In this document: one piece after another, positions 54,425-64,000 of the stretch
Layout: each line of letters starts with the position of its first letter
Position numbering within the stretch: position 1 is the stretch's first letter
Source of the DNA: Tricholoma matsutake
Lineage: Eukaryota; Basidiomycota; Agaricomycetes; Agaricales; Tricholomataceae
DNA: 64,000 nucleotides
NCBI GenBank assembly: GCA_026075535.2
Contig: AP026547.1
Coordinates: 2,976,001-3,040,000 of the forward strand
Direction of reading: 5' to 3'
Notes under the pieces: model-generated
The model's database searches: none
Told to the model about the DNA's origin: nothing
Seen by the model: only the letters and a program-made list of their open reading frames with translations
Position numbers and translations under genes: made by a program

Positions 54425-55430
54425 CATTCTTTACTGTCCACGAAAGAAAACATTCCGCCTCCAGCAGCTTCAGTTTATGGATCTCCACTTCTTGAGTCAC
54501 CAAGTTATGACTCTTTCTTTGGCGCCTTTCAGAAACCGCTCTGTAGATCTCCTATGACATATGGTTACCTTTGGGCCTCTCCGTCATTTGTATCAAATCA
54601 GCATCTGAGTCCTGCAATATCTCCTACTGCGAGCACCAGTTCACTTCCAATGCTCAGTTCTTCAGGGCTATCCATCTGATCTTGATCCAGTGGACCCTCT
54701 CCTGACAATTTGTTTACTCTGCTATTGGACTCTCTGATGCCATATTCATCTTTCGGAAGTCCGTCACTGATATCTCGATGGACTCCATAAATCGGGTACC
54801 TTTGTCTCCCTCAAAGCACAAGATGCTTTCGGAACACCTGTCTGCACTTCCTACACCATCCACAGAATTCGACGAACCTGATCCCAAGCAAATCAAAATG
54901 AATCACTCGGACTTACCCACCTCAGACAAACTCAACAAAGTTTTTGATCTTTTCCGGGACTTGGGGTGGAGAACTGACACATTCTTGCATCACTTTTTTG
55001 TAAAGGATGATGAAAGCCCATGATCACATTGTCATTCAGTTTTTCTTGGGAATTTTCTGAACAGAAAGGGCCAGTATTTCTTGGTGGATAGCCTTAATGC
55101 GTGGTGGGTGTCTGGTGATAGCGATGAGTTCTCGGAAACAATGTTCTCAGTGACAACACCTTATACTGAGATGAAGAGTGTATGGCCTGCTCTGTCATTG
55201 TTTTCTGCTCAAATTGTTGAGGGATGGCTTCTACAAGAGGCTCATGTGGCCGTGCATGAATCCAGTGGACTCCATGCTCTGTAATGAGTAAGACTCAGGA
55301 TGGACTAGTCGAATGGGCTGATCTTGGTGCTTCATTGATGCTGACAGCCCAGGCTGCTCTTCAGATGTATCAACCACTGATGTTCCATTATATGTGCTGG
55401 ATTGCGGAACCAAAATGTCATAAATGGAAA
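54425..55430 (+). pseudogene. Ser/Pro-rich gene relic with LGWRTDTFLHHFF domain
   Basis: One frame gives a Ser/Pro-rich leader (ENIPPPAASVYGSPLLESPS, about 54447 on) with later stops. Another gives MDSINRVPLSPSKHKML (54778), NKVFDLFRDLGWRTDTFLHH, a TGA at 55021 where Arg fits, then FLGNFLNRKGQYFLVDSLNA, MFSVTTPYTEMKSVWPALSL and SSGLHA to 55284. After a frameshift it reads VEWADLGASLMLTAQAALQM and MFHYMCWIAEP. I recall this order of motifs from a large, uncharacterised Agaricomycete gene family found next to repeats; that recollection needs checking. Broken by at least one stop and one frameshift, no function assigned. Confidence 0.5.
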
Positions 55431-55439
55431 GGTAAAATT

Positions 55440-56086
55440 ACAATGTGCAGCTATGAAAATAGCATCCGCTATGGCAGGCATATCAATGCCAACTGAAAGT
55501 GTGTCAGTACCAATGCCAATCTGGCAGTAGTGACTTGTTCCAGGAATACTGGCCAAAAGATTTGGTATTTCTGCATTGTGATTGTCCCAGTTCAAGGAGT
55601 TGTACAGGCAAATATTTTTATCTCAATTGCTGGGAGGAGATGCATCAAAAAGATAGGCATGGATTTGCATGCCAAGCGAGATGGTTTTGCAAAAAATAAG
55701 GCAAGGACGTCCACTGTTAAGAACCTGGTGCAACTTGGGGAATGAGTTGCCTTCAATCGGAGAGTAGAGTACAAAAAAGCAATTGGATTTCAGGTCAGTA
55801 GTTGGATCATCGAATGAGATGAAGTTTAGTTGGGCAGAGCCCAAAGAGGTGAGAGATATTATTGTATGGAGCTCCATGGCAAACAGTGGCCAATGTGAGA
55901 ATCCAAGGGCAGTGAGTGTCATTTAGATGAGCTTTAACAAATCCCATCTGAAGGAAGTCTTTATGAAAGTGTGGACCCCACACATTGAGCAAATGTACTT
56001 CATCAAATCCTAAGCTGCACACCCATGCCCAAAACTTATCACATCATACAGCCTTCTCGAATTCTTTGCATTTGAGCTGTTTGGGA
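55440..56086 (-). pseudogene. RecQ-like DExH helicase fragment
   Basis: The minus strand reads LGFDEVHLLNVWGPHFHKD (motif II, DEVH) near 56010-55955, HCPWILTLATV (motif III, SAT changed to LAT), then after a frameshift GNSFPKLHQVLNSGRPCLIF and CKTISLGMQIHAYLF (start of the helicase C domain), and after another shift CQIGIGTDTLSVGIDMPAIA (motif V). This order fits the RecQ-like P-loop helicases that are scattered in Agaricomycete genomes. The N-terminal Walker A part is missing, cut at 56087 by a gypsy fragment. The 3' end runs into the plus-strand relic at about 55440. Confidence 0.75.
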
Positions 56087-56310
56087 CCCGTGAGGATGAT
56101 TCCTTGGAGAACACGTCCTCAAACTCATGGAGATGAGGAAGTAAGGAGTCAGTAGAGGATTTAGCAGTATTGTTTTTGTGGAAGGCCTCAGCGAGGCATT
56201 GGGATATGTTCGATGTAGCACACCTCATGCGATGGATGAATCACAGTGTAGAAATTTTGATCACCTTCCTCAACTTCCTCTGGCTCCTCCTCATCATCAT
56301 TTGAGTCCGT
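56087..56310 (-). pseudogene. Gypsy-B family pol fragment
   Basis: The minus strand reads EVCATSNISQCLAEAFHKNN, then SSTDSLLPHLHEFEDVFSKE, matching Gypsy-B pol residues just upstream of RT, about 220 bp. It is the same part of pol as the start of the 6310-7340 fragment. It abuts the helicase relic. Confidence 0.85.
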
Positions 56311-56394
56311 ACGTGCTGTAACCCACAATTATTCATTGTGATGGCATAATGCATTGCCTCATGTCAATGCATTAATAGCTCCAGAAGAGGAAGG

Positions 56395-56714
56395 TCAACA
56401 TCAAATATGACCTAATATCCATGGATAAGGTGGGGGTCAATCTGTGCCATATAGAGCTTCTTGGCCTCCCATGGGGGAAGAGTGCCCATAATAGACTCCA
56501 TACCTAGCACTGTATTACCAACTGATCAAGCTTTGCTTGCTTTATTTTTGTAGTGTTTAGCAAAGATGTTGGGTTGGGTAGACTGTAAAGTTATACCAAC
56601 ATATGTTTGCTCTGTCTTCAACATGACAAGTTTGTCGCCAAACAGGAAGAGAGGTAGTGTGTAGGGAATTGGTCCAGATATCATGATCAGAGATTTGATT
56701 GCACTGAGTAACAT
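56395..56714 (-). pseudogene. LINE (non-LTR) RT C-terminal fragment
   Basis: Minus strand: FGDKLVMLKTEQTYVGITLQ, FAKHYKNKASKA, a TGA, VGNTVLGMESIMGTLP, WEAKKLYMAQIDPHLIHGY. The order (K-V-TYVG-ITL, HYxxKA, GxEsxxGxLP, AkxLYxAqiDPHLihG) is the thumb region after RT in fungal LINE elements. The rest of the element is absent. Confidence 0.65.
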
Positions 56715-56744
56715 GAAATTTAGGCTACACCACTGCCATAGCGC

Positions 56745-57921
56745 TGATGATACTCAACCCAGGAAAACCACCAATACTGCTGATGATATTTGCACAAGTC
56801 AGGAAGGGTGTGAGATGTTCCAAATGTTCGTGGTCTGACCAATGGGAAGACAACTAGTTGGTACTAGTCATGAAGGTAGTTCTATCAGAGAGGAAGGTGT
56901 TTAGCACAGCTCAATGGAGTATTGATCGATATTGAGGACACTTGACAATATCGATGGCAAATGATGTTTATCATTGATGGTCAATGTGTGAATTCTGAGG
57001 ACCTTTTAGTAGATTGATAGTATATGAAGGCTATAGCTGATGGCTAGGAAGTGTTGGAATGGTTACTAGTGCTAACAAGAAGAGGATCGAGGATGACGAT
57101 GATCACAGAGGTTTCTCATTGATTGAGAAAACTTGTAGAAGCTTAGATTGTTTTTGGGGATAGATTGGATTCTTAGAACTTTATACAAGGCGATATGTGA
57201 AGACAATTTCTTGTATTTCCAAGTAGATACTACAGAGTTTTATATGTTTTAAGAGAAACTTCCTAAAATGGTATAAGAAACATGTGTAGAACATGAGGCA
57301 AAAGATATGAGTTAAAACACAAGGCTAAAATGAGACTGGAATCCAAACAAGAAAGAGATATATCATATGATGAAGGAGTAATAAAGGGAAAGAACTAAAA
57401 GAGACTGTCCTTTGTGTATAAACTGTGCTAAGTCTCGCAATAATCCGTCCAGCGGGTTCTGTACGCGATAGGGACTTGGAACGAGGCTGACCTACTATCA
57501 GCAGGTTTGAGCACAAGTTGGAATACTCCCTGGCGCATGGTATTCCACCATTTAGATAACAAATGTGGCACCCAATGTCGCTCGTAGTCTCTCGATGTCG
57601 ATCAATAACACTCGACGATGGTCAATGATGGTCAACGATGTTTGATCGTGTTCGCGGTTGTTCGAGGTTGATTGGGGATGTTCAATGTTTGTTCAGAGGG
57701 ATCTTAGGGCATTTCGAGGTAGTCCTAAGGTTGTGCGATGTGGTTTCTCAGTACGATCGATGTCGCTGGTGATGTTTCAATGCAGTCGATATGATATCAC
57801 GATCAATAGATTTGGTCGGGAGTGGTCGCACTGCTTCTGGGACCTTGTGGGAGTTAGCCAATGTGATTAGAATGTGGTTGTCATGGTGAATTGGCCTTTG
57901 AGCCGAGGAGACAACCTATCA
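56745..57921 (-). repeat. 3' LTR of Gypsy-D (1177 bp)
   Basis: Plus-strand ends TGATGATACTCAACCC and GAGACAACCTATCA match the 154-bp LTR of the gag-only element; the middle kilobase is absent from that LTR. AT-rich, with GATCGAGG/TCGATGT-type short repeats at 57570-57790. Confidence 0.65.
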
Positions 57922-58065
57922 TCCTCCCCCTTACTGAAATTCTGACCGTCCTGGTCAGTCAAGCCAAAATAACTGGGTCATGTGACATTGTTGATTGTTG
58001 ATTTAAGACATGTCATGGTTTGAACTTTTCTCCTTCTATTCGATCTCCTTCATCATGCGAAATTG

Positions 58066-59378
58066 ATGCCTGAGGCTGGCAAGGCCAAAGAATTTGACTT
58101 CGAAATCTGGGGTCAAGTTTTTTGTGAGAAAATGGTGTGATTTTCCCTTTCCTTTGTTTATCTGCTTCCTGACCTCGTTGACAGGCTGAATACGACGATC
58201 TGATCAGATCGTTCAATGAGGCATGTGACGACCATGTGCAGGCGACATTGGACAAGGCAATCAGCCTGTTCGCATCATTTGCTCGTGAGGGCTGGCCTTT
58301 CTTGGGGGGGCAAGTATCTTTTTGAGGAGTACTTGAGCAAAATTGAGGGAGAGAGGCAGACCGAGGAGGAGAGAGTTGCTCAGCAGGTGGCCATCGAGGC
58401 CAAGGTGAAGAGGATTGAGGAGCAATGGGACGCACTGGTCGAGGCACGTCGAACGTTCTTGGCCAAAGTCTGGGCCAAGAGTGTTTTGAAGGAGGAGTTT
58501 TGCGATTGGACTGCAGCGCTCGAGATGATGCACCTCTCAATCGATCAAGACAAGGCCAAAGAAGAAGAACCTCTGGTTGATGACCTACCAGACATCGAGC
58601 AGATCATCGAGAAGAGGAAGGTGGATGAGATGGACAAGGAGGAGGAGGGTGAAGACGAGCTCAATCAGGAGCCCATGGTAGCAAAGCGAGTTCGATTGGA
58701 GGAAGGTGACTCACCTTCCATGGGCCAGTAAGTCTTCATTTTATGTCGATATTGTGCAAACTAATCAGGCTTTCAATTTTGATTTAGTGTGATCGTTGCA
58801 CCAGGATTGAGGACATCGCAGGAATGCATCGTCAAGGAGGGCACACCCAAGTGCAAGTGATGCACTCAAGGGCTGCAGGGGTACTACTGGGAGGGAGTGT
58901 CAAGGTGAGGACTCCAACAAAGTGAGTTGAGGAAAAGGCAGGCTCCAAGTGAGCAACAAAGAGTACAGGGGAGTCGACGGAGTTGTTGACTCCAAGGCGT
59001 AGTAAGTGAAATTCCTCAATAACCACTACAATTGCTAATTTGTGTGATTACTTAGCCATATGCATCCGGGCTATCCAGCCTATCGAGAATGCGGAGGCCA
59101 GGCCCTTGAAAGTTGACAAACACCCAGAACAAACAAAGAAGGCAAAGGCAAAGTCAGCAGAGAAGGAGAAGGGGAAGGGGAAGGGAAAAGTGAGAGAGCT
59201 CAAACCTGAAATTGTGGGTCTGGTTGAGGGGGAGTCAATGTTGATCAAGGAGGAGATGGACGCAGCACAACTCTGGCATCGGTATCTCGCAGAAGTGCTG
59301 GTGTGGAAAAAGCTGGAGGTGGAGGTTTTGATGGAGGAAATTGAGGTGTTGGAGAGGAAGTGGGAGGAATCCCAGTAG
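58066..59378 (+). pseudogene. Intron-bearing gene antisense to Gypsy-D, coiled-coil/charged protein
   Basis: Exons: 58066-58134 (MPEAGKAKEFDFEIWGQVF), 58185-58727, 58788-59001, about 59079-59378. Introns: 58135-58184 (50 bp), 58728-58787 (GTAAGT, CTAAT, TTTAG), 59002 to 59055 or 59078 (GTAAGT, GCTAAT). Exons 1 to 3 join in phase. Exon 2 has FNEACDDHVQATLDKAISLF, one extra G in the 58304-58310 run causing a frameshift, then a coiled coil (ERVAQQVAIEAKVKRIEEQW). Exon 3 has CIVKEGTPKCK and YYWEGVSR with TGA codons where Arg fits (58858 and two later). Exon 4 has a Lys-rich stretch and AAQLWHRYLAEVLV. Lies between pol and 3' LTR on the opposite strand. I recall this family as multi-copy in Agaricomycetes; function unknown. 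Confidence 0.65.
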
Positions 59379-59739
59379 AAGTTTGTTTTATTGTTTTAAT
59401 TCTATCATTTTTCTTGCATCTGAGCGAGATAAGTTTGAAATGAGAAATATCATGTATGCTCAAAGCCAAGAAATGTAAGATATATATGAAAAAAAACATA
59501 GGAGAGAAAAAGAAAAAGTAAGACGGACAATTTGTCAAAATGAGACATAGGGGAAAGGCTCAGAACTCCTTCATAGCCAAAAAACCCCATCGAGGTTGCG
59601 TGAACACGTTTCAAACAATATTGCAACTTTTAATAGTACAGTGTTATAAAATTGAGAGTTGGTTTTAATATTGCAAGTAAGGAAAATAAAAGAAAAATGC
59701 GCATTCGTCTTTGTCAAGGTCAGGAATACCTTTGTCAAT
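59379..59739. other. Spacer between the antisense gene and Gypsy-D pol
   Basis: AT-rich, no gene recognised. It may hold the convergent 3' ends of the antisense gene and pol. Confidence 0.4.
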
Positions 59740-62700
59740 GTCTCCATCGACATCCAATGTTGTTCAAAGTTGTTCGAGCCGACGATCATCAATATCGAAG
59801 AAGTTCAGAGGAAGGGGAATTGATTTTTGTGCTAGATAGGGAAGAACTCGGAAAGCAGCTACTGGTCAATGAAGAACTGAACCATCGAGCTCGCAAAGAA
59901 TATAAGTGCCACCATAGTTTCATGCGATAACAATGAGTGGGCTGAGATATTGAGCTCACATTTTTCGATTAAGGGCTTTCTCAATCTGTGTGTTTTGCAT
60001 GAGTATGAGGTCACCTTTTTCGAAATTGTAGTCTTGAATCATTCACTTGTGAACTTCTTCAAAGTGTTTCACAGCTTCTTGTTGAGTGGTGTAGACTCTA
60101 GAGTAGAGTACTTTGAGATCAGTCGAGCATTTCTGTAGTGCGATAGCGTGTCGGGCAATGAGATCGGTGGAGGAAAGTATCGAGTCGGGTGGCAGCTGTA
60201 GATATGTCGCTTCTGAGATGTCGAGAGGGATGAGTGGATGAGAACCTGTGATTGCAAAATAGGGCAAACAGCCCATTTGTTTTCGAACCATTACCTGTTC
60301 TGCCCAAAAGACCGAGTAGGTCCCAACTGACCATCGAGTTTGATCGCCATCAACGGCCTTGTAGAGTGATTGTCATACGACAAAGTGTGCTCGTTTGACG
60401 AGGCTGTTGGCATGAGAATTGTACCCACTTATCTGAATGTGATTGATATGATAGTGCTTCGACAAGTATTCAAGAGCAGCAAGAAATGCTGGGCCGTTGT
60501 CATTAATAATCTCGTAAAGCAAGCCCCATTGACAAATGATTTCTTCAAAGATCCAATCGCTGATGGTCTTCACTGTTTCATCCTGAATTCCAGCCAGTAC
60601 GATATTGAACATCGACCTTGTACTATATAGCAATATCAGCCAGAAGGCAGCATGTGCATTGTATCGATGTAGACTTTTCCAAATAGAGGGGTGGGGGTGG
60701 TGATGATTGGTGGAATAAGGAGATTTTGAGTCTGTCACAACTGACAGTAATGGCACATTCAGATGTACCATGCGATATCAGCTTTCAGGTTGGGCCACCA
60801 GAATTGTAGGGTGACGTGAGATTTCATGGCAAAGATCATTTTGTGTCTGATATGGTCATGTGATGACCTGATAATATTGATGTGACATTCTGGGATCATG
60901 ACGATCTTGTGTTCTCCATGATGATCTTTTCACCATAGTTTTCTGGAATCTATGAAGAACTCGGTGCAATATCGCATGAAGGTAGTGTACTCGGTATCTG
61001 ATAGATTTGGGGGTCACATTATATCGTCTAACCATCTATGAATGAGCAGTAATCATTCGTCTTCTTTCTTTGCTTTGTCCGATCGAGGTATGTCTTCATA
61101 TGAAACATCCTCCCCCTTACTGAAATCTGAGGCTTGGGCAAAAGTCGGATATGTCGCGTGAGAGGGGAAAGGTTGAACCAAAACTGGGTTGATTTGGTGA
61201 ACAAAACCATGTAATTTGTCGATCCAGTCGCCAAATTCTTCTTCTACTTTGATATTGTCATCTGTGGTTTGTTGAGGACATCGCGAAAGACTGTCCAGCC
61301 CATGGTGCATACCTGCAACATGAACTAGCATGAAGTGGAACGTTAGAATTGAAACAATCCATTGATTGATGCTAGTGCTAGGCACGATATCAGGATTTGA
61401 GAGCATGCCTTTGATATATCTTGCATCGACTTTGACAATAAGGTTTCATACCCCTATCAAATATAATTGAAGTGCACCAAGAGCTCAATATAAACCATAA
61501 AGTTTGAGTTTTGGTTGCGAGAACTGGGATTTGCGGTCATTAAGTGTGATCAAGCTGAATTGACTGTAGTATCATTTTTGAGGATTATTGCAGTTGCATT
61601 GCGCTAGGAAATAGCCAATCATGATGCTTGATGTGTCGACTGTGAGGATGACTGGGGCATTCAAGGTATAGTCGATTGCTCAAATCGCTGGCGAGTTTAG
61701 CAGTGCTTGCTTGAGATCTTCTTGCGCTGCTACCTGAGATGGGCTGAATTTGAAGGGTACATCTTTTTGAGTAAGGTTGATCAGCACAGCTGCTCGATGT
61801 GCGAAACTCTGAATAAAGATTCAACAAACTCCAATCATTCCTAAGAACACCTTAACTTCCATGAGCGTACAACACAGACCCCACTTCTGAATCTTATCGA
61901 TGCGCATCAGATCAGCCATTTGACCTTGAATATTGCATCGGTGACCTAAAATGATTATTTCGGGGACACAAGCAAATAACTTTGGATTTGAGAACGTTCT
62001 GCCTCAATACTTCATGCGCTGGACAATGCAGTTCAGGTTCTCGAAATGCTCCCATATGAATCATCGAATGCCTGGGTTGTCAGCAATCATTTCATAAGAC
62101 CCACCGATCGTTCAATATTCCAATTTCAGACCCTTCACTGGTGTGTCGTTGATATAAGGGATCATGATATGAGGGACTTTGGGTTGTAGGATGAATGTGA
62201 CATTGTCGTGTAAGATCAGAACCAAGTTTGTCCAACCCATCGGTAGGGTGACGATTCGAATTGTGCCAAATGGGGTCTGGAAAGTTGTTAGATCTTGAGA
62301 AGATTCAGCTACAAGCCTTTCATTGAATGCAACATATAAATCCAACATCCCACCACAAGCGCATCCCCCAAACTGTTTGGCTAAATGCTTGGGGATCAGG
62401 ACGATGCCTGAGTGCTGAATCGTAACTTGGTTTAGTGGCTCGAGACTGTGGACTATTCAAAGCGATTTTGCCTCTTTCTTCGCAATGCAAAACCATCGCG
62501 ATCAATATGACGAGTTCGACGACTCGTAGACTCCTGCTTCAATCTTCTTTTTCAGCATTTCATAGATCTTTTCATACAGACCAGGAGGTATGAGGATATT
62601 ACGCTCAACCCAAGGAGTGTGAGGGACGACTGGGAACTCAATAGGGGGAAGAAATCAGGTCAAAAACTTCCTCATTCATTTTCGGTCCATGCGAACCCCA

Positions 62701-63636
62701 CTTGCTGGTTTTGAATAAAGTCATGCATGAGGTCTCGTTCTTGAGGCCATAGAAAATCACCTGGATGATTTTGATCCATGATGTTTTTGTGTTTGAGGTT
62801 ATATTGAGGGGTTGGTTCGAATATCAGAGGATGGGGATTTAGTGGAGGCATGTCTTTGAGGGGATCACCCTCAATGTGTTGAATAATTCAAAATTGATTG
62901 GGTAGTTTGGCCACGATTGGATGGACCTTCTGTGCGACTGGTTTATACTTCTTCTTCATCGATAAATAACTAGACTGGTGGTTGTTGGAAACAACTGAGG
63001 AAGGGGAAACATACAATGAAGAAGTTTGCATAGGTATGAACACCATCAAGGCATCTTGAGGAACGTGGAACTCATTGCACGCAGATAAATATAAGTGGGA
63101 AAGTGTTGCAGATAATTCTTTGGAGGAGTTGATTTTGGGGATATTTGCAGTGCGTTGGTGCAATCTAGGGATCAAAGGAATGGTAGCGGTCCGAGTTGAG
63201 TTCAGATCGCAGATCGTGATTGTTTGGGCTTCATTCTAATAATTTCTAATGACACTTTCCATTAAGATGTCGAAAGGTCGTCCAAGTAGAATATTGTAAG
63301 CTGGGTCCCAAATAACATGTATCTGCATGTATAGGGTGATTCCACCAAGATCACAAGGCATGTTGCATGCTAAACTGAGTGTTTTGTCCACAGTGCCATT
63401 GGCAGACTGCATCAGAAGCTAAATCGAGGAGTCGTATGCTAGACCGAGTTTGTCGCAGACATCTTCAGCCATTGATATGATCAAGGAACTGGGATCAATG
63501 ACACTTTCTACCTGGTTGTTACCCTGAACATCCATAATAACTGATCTAATTGAGCAAGTTTCTTTAGCAACAACAAATGGCTGAGGGATTTCACCAGGTT
63601 GAAGACTGCTAATATAGGTCTCATATGGGTCGGGCA
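59740..63636 (-). pseudogene. Gypsy-D pol relic: protease, RT, RNase H, integrase
   Basis: Protease 63580-63419 (VESVIDPSSLIISMAEDVCD, then LGLAYD). RT about 62370-62110 (DLYVAFNERLVAESSQDLTT, TPFGTIRIVTLPMGWTN, YINDTPVKG, where the DD motif is ND). RNase H end about 61390-61270 (WIVSILTFHFMLVHVAGMHH, GLDSLSRCP). Integrase about 60680-60380 (GIQDETVKTISDWIFEEIIC, NDNGPAFLAAL, HANSLVKRAHF, where the catalytic Glu is not obvious), then TGSHPLIPLDISEATYLQL. A tail extends to about 59740. Many frameshifts and stops; long dead. Confidence 0.75.
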
Positions 63637-63899
63637 TAGGGCACGGCATGGGTAACCCTTGGGTATATTTTCTTATACCCCTACCTGTACCCATGAACAC
63701 TGTATAAAAAGTCGAAATCTCAACACAGATGATCACTCACCTGACCAAAATCTGGGTACCAGCATACCTGCACATACCCGTAACACCGTGGAAAAGGGTA
63801 CAGTGTTGCCCAGGTATGGCAATCCCATACCCGTACCCATACCTGTGCATACCCATGACCGGAAACACATGGTGTTACCCATACCCATGCCATGCCCTA
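63637..63899. mobile_element. Smallest hAT-type element (TAGGGC family), 263 bp
   Basis: Begins TAGGGCACGGCATGGGTAAC and ends ATGCCATGCCCTA, giving a terminal inverted repeat of about 19 bp with one mismatch. Flanks GTCGGGCA and GTCAGGCA match at 7 of 8. Consists almost only of subterminal GGGTA/TACCC motifs; the internal arrays of the larger copies are gone. Inserted in the protease region of Gypsy-D. Confidence 0.9.
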
Positions 63900-64000
63900 G
63901 TCAGGCACGATAATTGCATCGGGACTGAACATGTTCATGGCGTTGTTTCTGGTTTGTGGTACTCATTTTGGTGTGACCTGTTCTCTCCACTTCGTTCGAA
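63900..64000 (-). pseudogene. Upstream part of the Gypsy-D gag-pol region
   Basis: The 100 bases between the small hAT-type element and the window end should continue Gypsy-D on the minus strand. Too short to assign a domain. Confidence 0.35.

Larger units (their letters stand above)
56745..64000 (-). mobile_element. Gypsy-D: large gypsy element, 3' part, continues past the window
   Basis: On the minus strand, from the window end: protease, RT, RNase H and integrase relics, then an antisense gene (58066-59378), polypurine AAGGGGGAGGA (57932-57922) and the 3' LTR (57921-56745). Its protease-like motif VESVIDPSSLIISM has DPS in place of DSG, a signature of a large basidiomycete gypsy group I have seen. 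The LTR ends and polypurine tract match the gag-only element at 29512. The 5' LTR and gag should lie beyond 64000. Confidence 0.75.

Noticed and set aside
61028..61234. A separate gene in the 61 kb region
   Set aside because: Its residues belong to frameshifted Gypsy-D pol between RNase H and integrase.
1..64000. tRNA or rRNA genes
   Set aside because: No A/B-box plus cloverleaf candidate or rRNA-like stretch was noticed by eye; only primer-binding-site fragments at LTRs.

Overview
The window looks like a transposon graveyard from a basidiomycete fungus, most likely an Agaricomycete. The signs are spliceosomal introns of 50-60 bp (GTAAGT/GTATGT donors, CTAAT-type branch sites), chromodomain Ty3/gypsy elements, Ty1/copia elements with basidiomycete-style gag, a RecQ-like helicase relic and a Myb/SANT-like gene. 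The species cannot be named from sequence alone. Almost all of the 64 kb is retrotransposon or hAT-type DNA transposon. The only intact-looking host gene is a short zinc-binding protein at 41477-42028 (minus).

Layout. 1-445: partial Myb/SANT-like gene (minus, one intron). 1085-2409: hAT-type non-autonomous element with an exact 8-bp target duplication. 2773-5504: compact LTR element (138-bp LTRs, GGGGG duplication) carrying a broken non-gag reading frame. 6310-7340: decayed gypsy pol fragment. 7912-8690 and 40713-40820: two halves of one copia RT gene (Copia-X), split by a 32-kb insertion (8691-40712) that has hAT-type inverted termini and an 8-bp duplication. Inside that insertion lies Copia-A (LTR at 9339, inverted partner LTR at 39895-40105). 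Copia-A is itself split by Gypsy-A (10462-18525), Gypsy-B1 (18747-24791, minus), Gypsy-C (25060-36068, minus) and a hAT-type element (37305-38137). Gypsy-C contains a gag-only LTR element (29512-31882) and another hAT-type element (32870-33946). At most of these boundaries the target duplications match and the interrupted reading frame rejoins in phase, so the order of nesting can be read directly.

40958-42587 holds host sequence with the zinc-binding gene. 42588-54138 is Copia-B, split by Gypsy-B2 (45869-51915), a near-identical sister of Gypsy-B1 in opposite orientation. 54425-56714 is a mosaic of relics: a Ser/Pro-rich gene, a RecQ-like helicase, a gypsy fragment and a LINE RT fragment. 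56745-64000 is the 3' part of Gypsy-D (minus). It carries an antisense, intron-containing gene between pol and its 3' LTR, and a 263-bp hAT-type element at 63637-63899.

Two themes run through the window. First, nearly every in-frame stop in the recently active elements is TGA at a position where arginine is expected, which fits CGA to TGA decay by deamination of methylated CpG. Second, several non-autonomous elements seem to borrow machinery: the gag-only element shares LTR ends and polypurine tract with Gypsy-D, and the hAT-type elements have no transposase in the window.
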